From positions 1 through 64,000 of the forward strand of contig JAFXXI010000006.1 of the NCBI GenBank assembly GCA_017542345.1: a stretch of 64,000 bases of DNA, in the 5' to 3' direction. The position numbers and the translations under genes were made by a program. Within the stretch, counting starts at the first letter, position 1. Each line of letters starts with the position of its first letter. Below, in pieces: positions 42,301 to 51,725 of this stretch. This stretch comes from Bacteroidales bacterium (GTDB lineage Bacteria > Bacteroidota > Bacteroidia > Bacteroidales > P3). The notes beneath the pieces are model-generated. The model saw nothing but the letters and a program-made list of their open reading frames with translations. It was not told the DNA's origin and did not search any database.

Positions 42301-45300
42301 CGAGGTGTAGATGACGTGCGGCAGGGGCGAACCCGTGGCGGTCCAGCAGTTAGGCAGGGCGTCGGCAGGGCTGGTTCCCGGAGGCACGATGCCATTCTCG
42401 AAGCTCATCACATAGGGCAGCGTGGTAATCTCAGCGCACGAGGTGGTGAAGCGGATCACCTGGCTGGCAACGGAGGTGTCGCCGCTGGCTCCGCAGACAG
42501 TGTAGACGTAGGCGTCATAGCTGGTGCTGTGGTCCAGACCGGTGAGGATGATGGGCGAGCCATTGCCCGTCACGCGGGTGCCGGTGCCCGGAGTATAGTA
42601 GCGAGGACCGTACTCAACCACATAGCTGGTGGCGTTCCGGCCCGGGTTGGTCCAGCTGATGGTGGCCGTGGTGGTGGTCACGGTGTCGACGGTGAAGTCG
42701 CTTGCCGGCGTGCACTGCGGCACATACTCGACCACAATGTCGTTGAGGAAGCTGTAGTTGTCGTTGAAGGCATCCCAGAAGGCGATGTGAGCGTGCTCAT
42801 AGCCAGCGGGGATGTTACCGGCGAACTGGTAGGTGATGTTCACCTCGTTGGTCGTCGAGTCAATCTGCGAACGGATCAGGGTGTCGAGCACATGTATCGA
42901 GGTGATGGGAGCAGCGGGATCGAGCATCAGGCCCATGAGGAAGCGCACATTTTCGCCGCCCTGGAGCAGTTTGAAGCGAATCTGCAGCGAGTCGAGCTCT
43001 TCGGCCACCTCGGGCAGAATAACATAACCACCGTTGTAGATTAAGCAAAGCCTGTCTTCCGAACCCTGGAGTCGGGTCACAATCGGCATCGGATAGGTGG
43101 TACCCAGGTTGATGGTACCCACCGTCCAGCAATAGCGCTCAAAGACACCGTTTGCTCTGTCTTCGAAGTCCTCGGTCAGAGGCAGTGGCATCGGGGCGCA
43201 CAGGGTCTGCACGGTAGCGGTGCCGGTCAGGGTTGCGCCGTCGCACTGGGTGCTGACACGGACAACATACTCGCTCGAAGGAGTCAGGCCGGTGATGCTG
43301 ATCGTGCCCGTGGTGTTGGCGGTAGCCACCGTGGTCCAAGTGCTGTCGCCCGTGGCGCGGTAGGCCACATTATAGGTGTGGCCCGTCTCGGCGTGCCAGC
43401 TCACGAAGATGGAAGTCGTCGTGGCGCTGTCGGTGAAGAGGATAGGTGTGCCGCAGGTCGGGACAGTGCAGTTGGGCTTGGTCAGCACAATCTGGTTGAC
43501 GTAGCTCAACACACCGTTACTGGCATCGGCATCGGGAGCCGCGGGCGAGAAGGGATCGTCGTCCCAGTAGTAGTAGAGCGAACGAGTCGTGCTGGTAGCC
43601 GTAGCGTTCCAGCTGGCCGAGGTTTCGTAATCACCGGTCAGGTCGTTGCAGGCAATGACCAGGTTGCTGCCGGGCGTGCGCACAAACGGAGTGGTCAGCG
43701 TGACGGTGATAAATCCGCTGGTGCCGTTCATGGTGCCGTTGAAGACCTGCGTCAGGGCGCTGGCGGGCACATAGTCGGCCGACGAGCCGAATGCGCTCTG
43801 CGTGGTGTTGGCCATGTAGATGGTCATGCTGCGCGGAATGGTGAGGGTGCCTTGATAATAATAGGTAATAGCACCGATGGTGTCAATGTCGCCAAGCTCC
43901 TCAGCCAGGTAGATTTGCTGCGTGTAACTATAATTATAGTATACATAGGTAGGCAGGTAGCTGTTGCTCGCGCCACCCTCGGTAATCATGGTGCCGCACG
44001 CCGGCGTCGAGATAGTGCCGCTGTTGGCCTCACTGACCAAGTCGCTGCAGAGGGTGAGGATGCGATACTGATAGCTGGTGTTGGCGGTCAGGCCATTGAT
44101 GTAGCAGTGGTTCGTGGTCACCACCATGCTGTCCCAAGTGGTAGCGGTGGTAGCCTTCCAGTACACGCGGTAGGCCGTGGCGGCGTTGCCCGCGGTCGGG
44201 GCATCCCAAGTCAAGCCGAAAGCGGTGTAGTCGAGACCCGCAACCGTCACATTGCTCACGGGCACGCAGTCTGCGGTGGTGGTGAAGTTCATCGTGCGCA
44301 CACGAGCCGACTCGGTGGCGCATTCAGTCCTGGCCCACACATAGTAGGTCGTGGTGCCGTGCAGGCCGGTGAAGGTGTAGCTGTTGGTGCCGGCAGGCAC
44401 GAAGGCGCTGTCGGTGGCGGCGGCGATGTTGTTCACCGTGGCGATGTAGAGCATCACACCCGTGTGGCCGGCGTTGGCGGGCACGGTCCAGGCCACCGTG
44501 GCGTTGTTGTTGCTCACGCTCGAAGCATAGAGACCCTCGACCGAGGGGCAGTTGCTGCTCTGGTACACCTCAACGTCGTCGAGCATCATGTAAATGGTTG
44601 TCGAAGTGCCTGGATGCTGAATAGAGCTGAAAGCAATATAGGTGCCAGTGCCGGTATAGTTTGCCAAGGACACAGTGAACTCCTCGTAGGTGGTTCCAGC
44701 GGGATGCACCGTATCGACTGCCACGAAGGTGGTAGCATCCAGCGGGTCAGTCATCACGCCGACCACAAAGTCGCAGTTGTAGCTGGTGCTGTACTGCCGT
44801 GCCCAGAAGTTGACCTCAAGGGTGGTAAGCAACGTGGACTCCACGGGGGGCAAAATGCCGTAGCAATAGCCACCGGAGGCGGCGTAGAAGTAGAGACCAT
44901 GGGTGTTGTTATGGCCATAGCTGGTGGTGGCATTGACGTAGGGCCGGTCGGCCGTGCTGCCCAACCTGTGCCAGCAAGAGGGGAAGGCGGTGCTGCCGGT
45001 GCCGTAGGTCTCGAAGTCTTCGAGGTAGGGCAGCGTAATGTGCTGCGGGCACGAGGTACGAGCCAGGACACTCATAGCAATACTCGAATCGGTGGAGGAG
45101 CACAGCGCGCGCACCTCGAAGTTGTAGGCCGTGTTGGGATAGAGACCCGTGACAGTGTAGAAGGTGTCGAGGGTGGTGACGTAGAAGCCCGCGCCGTCGG
45201 TAATCGACCACTCGGTTTCTTCGCCGACAGGATGCCAGCTGAGAGTGATGCTGTTCTCCGTGGCGGTGTCAACTGCGACATTGGCCACATGCGGGCAGGT

Positions 45301-48300
45301 CGGGATGGCATCCACCATGAAGTCATCGGTGTAGGCATACCAAGAGGAGGACGGACGGTTGACTCGGACAGCAATGTAGTTGCCGTTGCCATGATAGGAG
45401 TTGAGGGGAACCTCATAGAAAGTCCAATCGATGGAACCCGATGGCACATTGACCGTGTCGACCACCTGGAAGGTGCTGATGTTCTCCGGGTCGGTCATCA
45501 CGCCCACAAAGAACACGGGGGCGTAGCTGGTGCTCGAGGGACGAGCCCAGAAGCTGAGCTGCATCCCGCTGATGGGAGTCGTGGTGGTGTCCATCGGGGG
45601 CAGCACAACGACCTGGTAGTCGCCGTAGGTGCCGGTGGTGGTAGTGGAATACCAGTAGAGGCTGCGAGTGCCGCTGTGTGCTGTCGAATACACATAGGGA
45701 TAGCCAAAATAGGAGGTACCATTGTTCAGGTGGTGCCAGCAGGGGATGTCAGGACGCGCCGAGGAGCTGCCGGTGGGCAGGTCGTCAAAATTGTAGCTGT
45801 AGGGTATGGATACAGCAGCGCAATGGGTGCGGGCCGAAACCGTGCCGGCATAGAGCGTATTATCGTCGGTGCAGGTGAACGACACACGGAAGTCATAGTC
45901 CGTACCGGGGTTCAGATTGTCGAAGGTGTAGTTGGTGGTGGTCACACCGGTGGCGGCGCTGGTCCATGTCGTGGTGCCGTGCACACGGTAGTCCACATCC
46001 CACTCGGTCTCGTTGTAGCCGGGTATCCAGGCCAGTTCAACCGTGTCTTGCGACACATAGGTCGCCCGCACCGCAGGAGCGGCACAGGCAATCGTTCCGT
46101 TGTCTACCTTATAAATGTGCATGTTAGCGCGGTAGGAAAGGGAGGTGCCGCCCGAGACACTGCTGATGGTATAGGGGCTACTATCATTCTGCACATAGCG
46201 TCCGCTACCAGCGGGAGCGCTGTGGGTAGCGTAGATATAAGATGAACCAGGATAAGCATTCGAGTTATCGTGCACTACAACCAGCAGGTTGCTGGTGCCG
46301 TCATACTGGAACGGTGTGGTGAACTGGAAGTGGTTCCAACCCTGCGTGCAGTTCATGTTGCCTGTGTAGACCGGCACAAATGTATTGGCATTGTAGGTCA
46401 CGAAGGCGCTGCTGAGCGACGACGTGGTGGTATTGGCCAAGTAGATGGTCACATTGGTCTTCTGCGTTACGGCCGTAGCATAGCTATACTGGAAGTCGAT
46501 GCCGGTCAGCGTGGCAGCGCCACCCATCTCGGCAGCTGTGATAATCTGTTGAGTATAGGAATACTTATAGAAGTTGCCGATGGGGAGGTAGTATGAAGTA
46601 CCGGGGGTGCCGTCGGTTATGTCAATATAAGCGTTAGGACCTGTGGTGAACTCGATGCTGTCCCTACGGCCAAGACCGTCGTTGCCGCAGTCGGCCTGGA
46701 CGTAGGCCTTATAGGTGGTACGGGGCTGCAGACCGGTCAGCGTAGCGGTGGGCTCGGTGGCCAGCACCGTGGCGGGGCTGGTGCCTCCGATGCTGTCGTA
46801 GGTCACCTGATAGCCGCCGTCGGGGTCGCCATAGCCAGCCTGGTGATTCCAGGTGAGCAGCGCGGCACCCACGGTGGTGGCAGCGTCAAGATCGGTGATA
46901 CCCGGGCAGGTGGGCATCGGCTCGAGGGTCACATCGTCAAGCATCAGGTAGATGGCTGACGAAGAGCCAGAATGCTGGATAGCTCTGAAGGCGATATAGG
47001 AGCCAGAGCCTGTATAGGTTCCCAGGGCCACCTCGAAGTGCTCGTAGGTGGTCCCCGCGGGATGCACCGAGCCTATCGCCGTGAATGTGGAAGCATCCGT
47101 CGGGTCGGTCATCACGCCGACCTCAAAGTCGCAGTTGTAAGTGGTAGAGTACTGCCGTGCCCAGAAGCTAACCTGCAAGGTACTAATGTTCAGCGTATTG
47201 GAATCCAAAGAAGGCATAATGGCGTAGCAATAGCCCCCGGCGGCAGCGTAGAAGTAGAGGCCGTGGCTATTGTTGTGGCCGTAAGAAGTGGTGGCATAGA
47301 TGTAGGGCCTGTCGGCCGTGCTGCCCAGCTTGTACCAGCATGTGGGGAAGGCAGTGGTGCCGGAGCCGTAGCTCTCGAAGTCCTCCGTGTAGGGCAGCGT
47401 GGTCAGGGCGCCGCAGGCCGTGCGGAAGGTGAAGACAGTCGAGTCAGACATATCGCCGCCGCAGTTGGCTTTGATATAAACGACATACTGTGTGTTGGCA
47501 GCGAGGCCCGTCAGGGTGGCCATGGTGTCATAGACCGTCATCGTCGCGCCGGTGCCGGGCGTGAAGCCCACAGTGTCGTATTCCACCTCCCAGCTGCTGG
47601 GGTTGGTGGTGAAGCTGTTGGGCGTCCATCTGATGTAGGCCTCGTCTGACGTGACACTGTCAAGCGCCACAGCGGTAGGCCTGTTGCAGTTGGGGGCCTC
47701 AAGAAGCTCCACATCGTCCACATAAACATAATTGTAGCAATATGAGGCACTGCCCTGCAGCGGAGGCACAGGAGCATAGATGACCACATACTTGCCGGTG
47801 CCGGTATAGTTGGCAAAGCCCACCTCGGCATCATGGATCGAGGAGGCTGCGGTGCTGAAGTAGTCGAGGGTGTCAATCCAGGTCACCTGGGCCGCTATCG
47901 AGTCGGCATTGACAAATCCCACATAGCTGTCGGCAACACCGATATAGAGAAGCGTGGTGTAATAGTTGCTGGCGGTGGAGCCGCGTTTCACCTTCAGTCT
48001 CAACATCAGGTCGCTCATGCTAAGGGCATCATCGATGGCCGGCAAGGTTGCCCAGCTGTAGATGCGGTCGGCCGTGGCCGACGAGGGATAGTAGCCATAG
48101 AAGTAGAGGCTGCGTGTTCCGTTGACAACCGTGCTGGAGGGATAGGGGTAGGCAGTGGTGCTGTTGGTACCCTTGTGCCAGCAGGTGCTGATGGGGCTAG
48201 TCGAACTCGAGCCATAGCTCTCGAAGGTCTCGAGATAGGGCAGCGTGTCAAGTCCCAAGCAATCGGTGCGGAAGCTGAAGGTGGTCGGATCGGACTCATC

Positions 48301-50082
48301 GCCAACGCCGCAGTTGGCTCTAATATAGATGTCATACTGCGTGTTCGGGTTGAGACCCGTCAGGGCGATGGTGGTGTCGGTCATCGTCGTCGTTATGCCG
48401 GTGCCGGGGGTGAAGCCCGCGGTGTCGTACTCAACCACCCAGCTGCTGGGGTTCGCGGTGCGGCTGTCGGGCGTCCACACGATGGTGGCCTCGTCGGACG
48501 AGATGCTCGAAAGCGCCACAGCGGAAGGCCAGAAGCAGGTGGGGATGACCCTCACCGTGATATCGTCCACAAGCATGGTGTTGTAGTTCGATGCAGGCTG
48601 CGGGACCATGAAGGTGATACGGCCGTGGGGACCCGTGTAAGTGTTGAACTGCACCTCATGGTAAGTATAAGTAGTCGAGGCGTTGCTATAGATGGTATCC
48701 ATCGGCACAAAAGTGCTGGGATTGGTCGGGTCGGTCATCACACCCACAATCAAATACGATTGGTAGCTGGAGGAGCCAGAGCGAGACCAGAAATCCACCT
48801 GCAGGGTGTTAATGGGAGCCGTCGTAGAGTCAATCTCCGGAAAGATAGCATACTGGTTGGCATAGGTGCCACTGGTAATATAGGTATAGAAGCGCATGGC
48901 ATTGGCGCCGCTGTGGGTATTGCCGCTGGTGGCATAGACCATCGGGTAGCCCGAGTAGCTGGTGTTCGTACCCGTATTGTGGTGGTCCCAGCAGGGGGGC
49001 AGGTTGTTCTCCGACACCGAGGTCGTGGTGGCACCCTCAACCCCGTCAAAGTTCTCCGTGAAAGGCAGGTCGGCCAAGGTGATGCTGGTGCAGGCCGTAC
49101 GGAAACTGATACTGCTGGCAAAACTGGTGTCGTCATATCCGCAGACTCCACGCACGCTGATAGTGTAGGGGGTGTTGGCTCTGAGGGTGTCGAACACAAT
49201 CGCCGTGTCATAGACATACTCCCAGTCAGCACCATTCAGGCTATATACCCATTCAGTCTCCGTGCCACCAGGGCTCCAAGTCACTATGGCCGAATCGGTC
49301 GTAATATTGGACACCGTCAACGCCAGAGGACCCGGGCAGCTGAGGTTGCTGGGATGAATGAAAGCGTAGTAACGGTTGGCTCCAAACCAGGTACCTGAGG
49401 CATTGGTCACCGAAGAACCGTTGGTGAAATGCTGGGCTGTATTGGTGGCCGAAGAGATAATCCAGCCATCGCTGGCGCTCACGCACATGCCGCACTGATG
49501 CGACACGGCGGGAGCCGTCGAAGGAATGCCCGAAGCGGCGGGGAAGACAATCTCGATATTGCCGTTCTTGTAGAGGTGCACCTGCCACTTGTAGAGATAG
49601 TTGCGAGTAGAGCTGGTATAAGTTCCCATGCAGAACTCCACGGCAAGCAGCGTGTCGTCATCATCGGTCACATGCTGCTTCGCCTTCACATAGTGGGAGC
49701 CTGTGACACCGTAGCCGTCGCAACCGAAGGCGTTGATCTTTGGGTTGTTGACAGCAGCATTGGCCGAGCTGAACGGGGTGCTGTAGTTGGCAGTTCCCGT
49801 CACCGTGCTGCCCAGACGCAGGTTACCGTCGGTGTTCACCGAGTACTGCGTGTAGTTGGTCGAGCCAAACGGGAAACTGAACCCGATGCTCTGCACACTC
49901 GACGCCATACCGTCACTGTTCGACGGTGTCAGGATCTGCGTCGCTCCGGTCATGCTGACCCATTTCGTCGCATCGACACCCGTCGAGAAAGCATAATTCC
50001 CGAGGGTAACCGCCTGCGCCCGAGATGCCCATGGCACTACCAGTGCCGCGATGAGCATCAACAAACATAAGTGCTTTTTCAT
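39301..50082 (-). CDS. Giant fibronectin type III / MAM-like T9SS surface protein
   Basis: A 3,593-residue protein with signal peptide MKKHLCLLMLIAALVVPWASRA-Q and a C-terminal T9SS type A sorting domain (VVVYPNPASEMVTI, DLNGRQ, YFVRVTTAEG...RKLIVK). I count about 15 fibronectin type III modules (LTGL.P.T.YD..VRA.C type), eight 'choice-of-anchor'/MAM-like modules opening LPYTEDFESYG or LPFTENFDG and containing CW and VGVMTD, three modules of a Y..YSYTQQI type, and an N-terminal FG-rich beta domain. It is therefore a long surface stalk, probably an adhesin, exported by T9SS. Two MAM-like modules (around 44560-45030 and 46920-47400) are nearly identical, pointing to recent duplication. It is the largest gene in the window. 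Confidence 0.9.
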   Translation of the reverse strand: MKKHLCLLMLIAALVVPWASRAQAVTLGNYAFSTGVDATKWVSMTGATQILTPSNSDGMASSVQSIGFSFPFGSTNYTQYSVNTDGNLRLGSTVTGTANYSTPFSSANAAVNNPKINAFGCDGYGVTGSHYVKAKQHVTDDDDTLLAVEFCMGTYTSSTRNYLYKWQVHLYKNGNIEIVFPAASGIPSTAPAVSHQCGMCVSASDGWIISSATNTAQHFTNGSSVTNASGTWFGANRYYAFIHPSNLSCPGPLALTVSNITTDSAIVTWSPGGTETEWVYSLNGADWEYVYDTAIVFDTLRANTPYTISVRGVCGYDDTSFASSISFRTACTSITLADLPFTENFDGVEGATTTSVSENNLPPCWDHHNTGTNTSYSGYPMVYATSGNTHSGANAMRFYTYITSGTYANQYAIFPEIDSTTAPINTLQVDFWSRSGSSSYQSYLIVGVMTDPTNPSTFVPMDTIYSNASTTYTYHEVQFNTYTGPHGRITFMVPQPASNYNTMLVDDITVRVIPTCFWPSAVALSSISSDEATIVWTPDSRTANPSSWVVEYDTAGFTPGTGITTTMTDTTIALTGLNPNTQYDIYIRANCGVGDESDPTTFSFRTDCLGLDTLPYLETFESYGSSSTSPISTCWHKGTNSTTAYPYPSSTVVNGTRSLYFYGYYPSSATADRIYSWATLPAIDDALSMSDLMLRLKVKRGSTASNYYTTLLYIGVADSYVGFVNADSIAAQVTWIDTLDYFSTAASSIHDAEVGFANYTGTGKYVVIYAPVPPLQGSASYCYNYVYVDDVELLEAPNCNRPTAVALDSVTSDEAYIRWTPNSFTTNPSSWEVEYDTVGFTPGTGATMTVYDTMATLTGLAANTQYVVYIKANCGGDMSDSTVFTFRTACGALTTLPYTEDFESYGSGTTAFPTCWYKLGSTADRPYIYATTSYGHNNSHGLYFYAAAGGYCYAIMPSLDSNTLNISTLQVSFWARQYSTTYNCDFEVGVMTDPTDASTFTAIGSVHPAGTTYEHFEVALGTYTGSGSYIAFRAIQHSGSSSAIYLMLDDVTLEPMPTCPGITDLDAATTVGAALLTWNHQAGYGDPDGGYQVTYDSIGGTSPATVLATEPTATLTGLQPRTTYKAYVQADCGNDGLGRRDSIEFTTGPNAYIDITDGTPGTSYYLPIGNFYKYSYTQQIITAAEMGGAATLTGIDFQYSYATAVTQKTNVTIYLANTTTSSLSSAFVTYNANTFVPVYTGNMNCTQGWNHFQFTTPFQYDGTSNLLVVVHDNSNAYPGSSYIYATHSAPAGSGRYVQNDSSPYTISSVSGGTSLSYRANMHIYKVDNGTIACAAPAVRATYVSQDTVELAWIPGYNETEWDVDYRVHGTTTWTSAATGVTTTNYTFDNLNPGTDYDFRVSFTCTDDNTLYAGTVSARTHCAAVSIPYSYNFDDLPTGSSSARPDIPCWHHLNNGTSYFGYPYVYSTAHSGTRSLYWYSTTTTGTYGDYQVVVLPPMDTTTTPISGMQLSFWARPSSTSYAPVFFVGVMTDPENISTFQVVDTVNVPSGSIDWTFYEVPLNSYHGNGNYIAVRVNRPSSSWYAYTDDFMVDAIPTCPHVANVAVDTATENSITLSWHPVGEETEWSITDGAGFYVTTLDTFYTVTGLYPNTAYNFEVRALCSSTDSSIAMSVLARTSCPQHITLPYLEDFETYGTGSTAFPSCWHRLGSTADRPYVNATTSYGHNNTHGLYFYAASGGYCYGILPPVESTLLTTLEVNFWARQYSTSYNCDFVVGVMTDPLDATTFVAVDTVHPAGTTYEEFTVSLANYTGTGTYIAFSSIQHPGTSTTIYMMLDDVEVYQSSNCPSVEGLYASSVSNNNATVAWTVPANAGHTGVMLYIATVNNIAAATDSAFVPAGTNSYTFTGLHGTTTYYVWARTECATESARVRTMNFTTTADCVPVSNVTVAGLDYTAFGLTWDAPTAGNAATAYRVYWKATTATTWDSMVVTTNHCYINGLTANTSYQYRILTLCSDLVSEANSGTISTPACGTMITEGGASNSYLPTYVYYNYSYTQQIYLAEELGDIDTIGAITYYYQGTLTIPRSMTIYMANTTQSAFGSSADYVPASALTQVFNGTMNGTSGFITVTLTTPFVRTPGSNLVIACNDLTGDYETSASWNATATSTTRSLYYYWDDDPFSPAAPDADASNGVLSYVNQIVLTKPNCTVPTCGTPILFTDSATTTSIFVSWHAETGHTYNVAYRATGDSTWTTVATANTTGTISITGLTPSSEYVVRVSTQCDGATLTGTATVQTLCAPMPLPLTEDFEDRANGVFERYCWTVGTINLGTTYPMPIVTRLQGSEDRLCLIYNGGYVILPEVAEELDSLQIRFKLLQGGENVRFLMGLMLDPAAPITSIHVLDTLIRSQIDSTTNEVNITYQFAGNIPAGYEHAHIAFWDAFNDNYSFLNDIVVEYVPQCTPASDFTVDTVTTTTATISWTNPGRNATSYVVEYGPRYYTPGTGTRVTGNGSPIILTGLDHSTSYDAYVYTVCGASGDTSVASQVIRFTTSCAEITTLPYVMSFENGIVPPGTSPADALPNCWTATGSPLPHVIYTSTGAYTGTASHCFQFNTDSGVAALPQMQPAINTLMMSFRAHNASPANAGLVIGTLNSTNTFVPYDTVDFVGGTNNVYNVVCYFNDYAGTDNRIAMRSRCSSSSNYIYIDDIVVDTLPACIPVSHLHAEMLQGTSAYLVWSRSTAASYTVRYKLHSAATYTDTTTTTRDINLTGLNPQTQYDVMVIGSCNDTATLSFTTPCNAVTLPYTENFDNVSTNTSTSGNYGVMPNCWDYTLTGTSSYTTGSYLPGVYYGTTYAHSGSYSLRIAGVGYFMLPPMPVDLDTLELKLWHYTASANYAFEVGVMEGNTFIPVQTITSPTSTKTQHTVYFATYHGNSRTIAIRNFYNSSTTTYDYSYNYLDDIQVDFVPSCMPVANVHSVGASTSTIDVDWTDVGTPASQWEVNYGPVGHAAGSGGQTITVSSHPCTISGLDTLTAYDVYVRALCSATDQSTWSTKATLSTELCDGATIASTGTNTATSYNAPVNNFYKYTLSETIIDSAELVGIGDISAIAYSYAYTTASSSKTSVNIYLQPTTKKTFSSTTDVVALNANTAVLVYSGHLNCSNGWNYFQFDTTYTWDGHSNLLVIVDDNSNAYNGSAYIFNTSACTGNKTLTFYSDSENPNPSSPASFGGSKTVYTWRPTMKLVSCGSSCQAPGVTVSDITYQSATVTAVGTGLAYELAYGTDPDNLGAPQTNTTGVFNLTGLSNNTEYFYAVRKQCDDGNWSSAATGNFTTANLPCTAPSNLSTTNVTYTGATLTWTPGNRQTTWEVHLFAGTTVNRYDTVTGTPTITYTDLVEGTTYSMAVRGFCTETEYSDWSDTLEVTTLRCEQVTDITVSNLTATGATLSWPATGAESYTVEYGYQGMSQGDGTSVTVNTNTCVLTGLDRNTHYDAYVRGNCSGAAGVWSAVVSFTTTSGGQGILDADGDQAVVVYPNPASEMVTITAPAASTVTLVDLNGRQSGSWYTEDGSLTIDVSDLAKGAYFVRVTTAEGTAVRKLIVK

Positions 50083-50151
50083 AATGAATAAATTTAGTTA
50101 ATTGATTGATTTATATATCCTAATTAAAATATCGCCTTTTTTAAGCCTACC

Positions 50152-50184
50152 ACAAAGGTAGGAAACACATTTGAAAAAAGCAAA
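50152..50184 (-). promoter_or_regulatory. Promoter of the giant fn3 gene
   Basis: On the minus strand TTTG (50184-50181), 20-bp spacer, TACCTTTGT (50160-50152). Leader about 65 nt. Confidence 0.75.
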
Positions 50185-50275
50185 TTTTTTTTATTTTTTA
50201 ACACTCATAAAAAGCACAAAACACTCCCCCCCAGCGAGTTCCCGATTTTAAGTTAAAAAAGTCCGCCAACCACCG

Positions 50276-50409
50276 TCCGGCAACCCCCTTCCGGTCCGGT
50301 TCCCCTCCGGTCCCCCTCCGGTCCCCCTCCGCTCCCCCTCCTATCAAAATGCCACAAAATGGCCAGAGGGTCCCCGCCGGGACCCGAGGGGGTCCCGAGA
50401 GGAGTGTGA
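50276..50409. repeat. 11-bp-periodic array (site D)
   Basis: Occupies most of the 358-bp gap between the MFS stop and the fn3 gene. Units on the plus strand: TCCGGCAACCC, CCTTCCGGTCC, GGTTCCCCTCC, GGTCCCCCTCC twice, GCTCCCCCTCC (50276-50341), then after two bases TCAAAATGCCA, CAAAATGGCCA, GAGGGTCCCCG, CCGGGACCCGA, GGGGGTCCCGA, GAGGAGTGTGA (50344-50409). On the minus strand, the sense of the fn3 gene, the first block reads GGAGGGGGACC, i.e. the site A unit. The rest of the gap (50083-50275) holds the promoter and A/T-rich sequence. Confidence 0.88.
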
Positions 50410-50440
50410 TGTAAGAGGTAAGGTGTTAGATGTGAGCCCG

Positions 50441-51706
50441 CTAAGCTCTTCCCTTGGGCTTGCTGCCTACGAGGGCGTAGAAGAGGATATAGGCGAAGCC
50501 GGCGACGACAATCCAGTAGCTGGGCTGGTAGCCGGCGACGCCGAAGATGTCGACCACGCCGTTCATCAGCAGCGGAAGCACGCCGCCGCCACACACCAGG
50601 GCCATGAAGAGGCCCGAGGCACGCTCGGTGTAGCTGCCGAGACCCTCGACGGCGAGGTTGAAGATGCCGCCCCACATGACCGAGGTGCAGAGGCCCACGC
50701 AGACCAGCAGGGCCGCGCTGAGGGGCACGGGGTTGAGGCCGAAGCCGCGGGCTCCGTTGAAGCCGGGGAACGACACCATGGTGGTGGCGGGGATGACGAT
50801 GGCCAGCGTCACAAGGACGACCGCCGCGGAGGCCACGACGGCGAGCATCTTGCGGGCGGAGACTTTGGCGCCGACGAGGCCGCCGACGAGGCGTCCCACG
50901 AGCATCAGCAGCCAGTAGAAGGCGGTGACCGAGCCGGCCACGGCCTCGGCGTTGACGCCGTCGGCGAAGATATGCGCCTCAGGGTTCTGGAGCCACTTGT
51001 TGAGCACGTTGGGGGTACCCACCTCGACACCCACATAGATGAAGATGGCGATGGCGCCGAGCACGAAATGGCGGAACTGGAAGAGGCCCTTGAAATCGGT
51101 GGAGACGTGCCGTGTCACGTCTCTACTTTCGGGGATGTCGGTGAGGAGGATGACGACGAAGGCGAGGGCGAAGACCGCCAGGGCGGTGTACATCAGGGGG
51201 AAGGTGTCGGAGATGCGGGCGTCGACGATGCTGGGGATGAGGAGGCCCGTGATGACGATGACGGCGGTGCCGCAGAGCGAGTTGAAGGTGCCGCCGAACT
51301 GGATGAGCTGGTTGCCGCGGTTGCCGCCGCCGCCAAGGCGGTTGAGCATGGGGTTGACCACGGTGTTGAGCAGGCACATGGAGAAGCCGGCGATGAGGGC
51401 GCCGCAGAGGTAGACGCCGAAGCTGCCCGCCAGGCCCGAGAGCAACTGCACTCCCACACCGGCGAAGCCCACGGCCACGGCGATGAGGGCGGTGCGCTTG
51501 TAGCCGCGCCGCTGCAAGAGGCTGCCGGCCGGCACGCCCATGATGGCATAGGCTATGAAGTTGGCGAAGACGCCCAGGGTGCCCTGCCAGTTGGGGATGG
51601 AGAACTGGTTTTTCAGGATGTCGCCCATGGGCGAGGCCAGGTTGGTGACGAACGAGATCATGCCGAAGAGCAGGATCATGACGATGATGGGGAGGAGCTT
51701 TTTCAT
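50441..51706 (-). CDS. FucP-like MFS sugar transporter
   Basis: A 421-residue 12-helix transporter of the major facilitator superfamily, FucP/glucose-galactose type. The N-terminal helix FGMISFVTNLASPMGD, the loop GSLLQRRGYKRTAL between helices 2 and 3 and the NTVVNPML segment in helix 4 match this family, which imports monosaccharides with H+ or Na+. The substrate cannot be told. No sugar-catabolic genes lie next to it; the nearest downstream gene on the same strand is the fn3 gene beyond repeat site D. I see no promoter in the 55-bp upstream gap. Confidence 0.85.
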   Translation of the reverse strand: MKKLLPIIVMILLFGMISFVTNLASPMGDILKNQFSIPNWQGTLGVFANFIAYAIMGVPAGSLLQRRGYKRTALIAVAVGFAGVGVQLLSGLAGSFGVYLCGALIAGFSMCLLNTVVNPMLNRLGGGGNRGNQLIQFGGTFNSLCGTAVIVITGLLIPSIVDARISDTFPLMYTALAVFALAFVVILLTDIPESRDVTRHVSTDFKGLFQFRHFVLGAIAIFIYVGVEVGTPNVLNKWLQNPEAHIFADGVNAEAVAGSVTAFYWLLMLVGRLVGGLVGAKVSARKMLAVVASAAVVLVTLAIVIPATTMVSFPGFNGARGFGLNPVPLSAALLVCVGLCTSVMWGGIFNLAVEGLGSYTERASGLFMALVCGGGVLPLLMNGVVDIFGVAGYQPSYWIVVAGFAYILFYALVGSKPKGRA

Positions 51707-51725
51707 GAGGTTTGAGTTTTATTTT

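Noticed and set aside
43378..46245. A 955-codon open frame on the plus strand opposite the fn3 giant
   Set aside because: It is antisense to well-supported fn3 and MAM-like modules and has the Val/Gly/Ala/His-rich composition of a shadow frame produced by GC-rich codon use.
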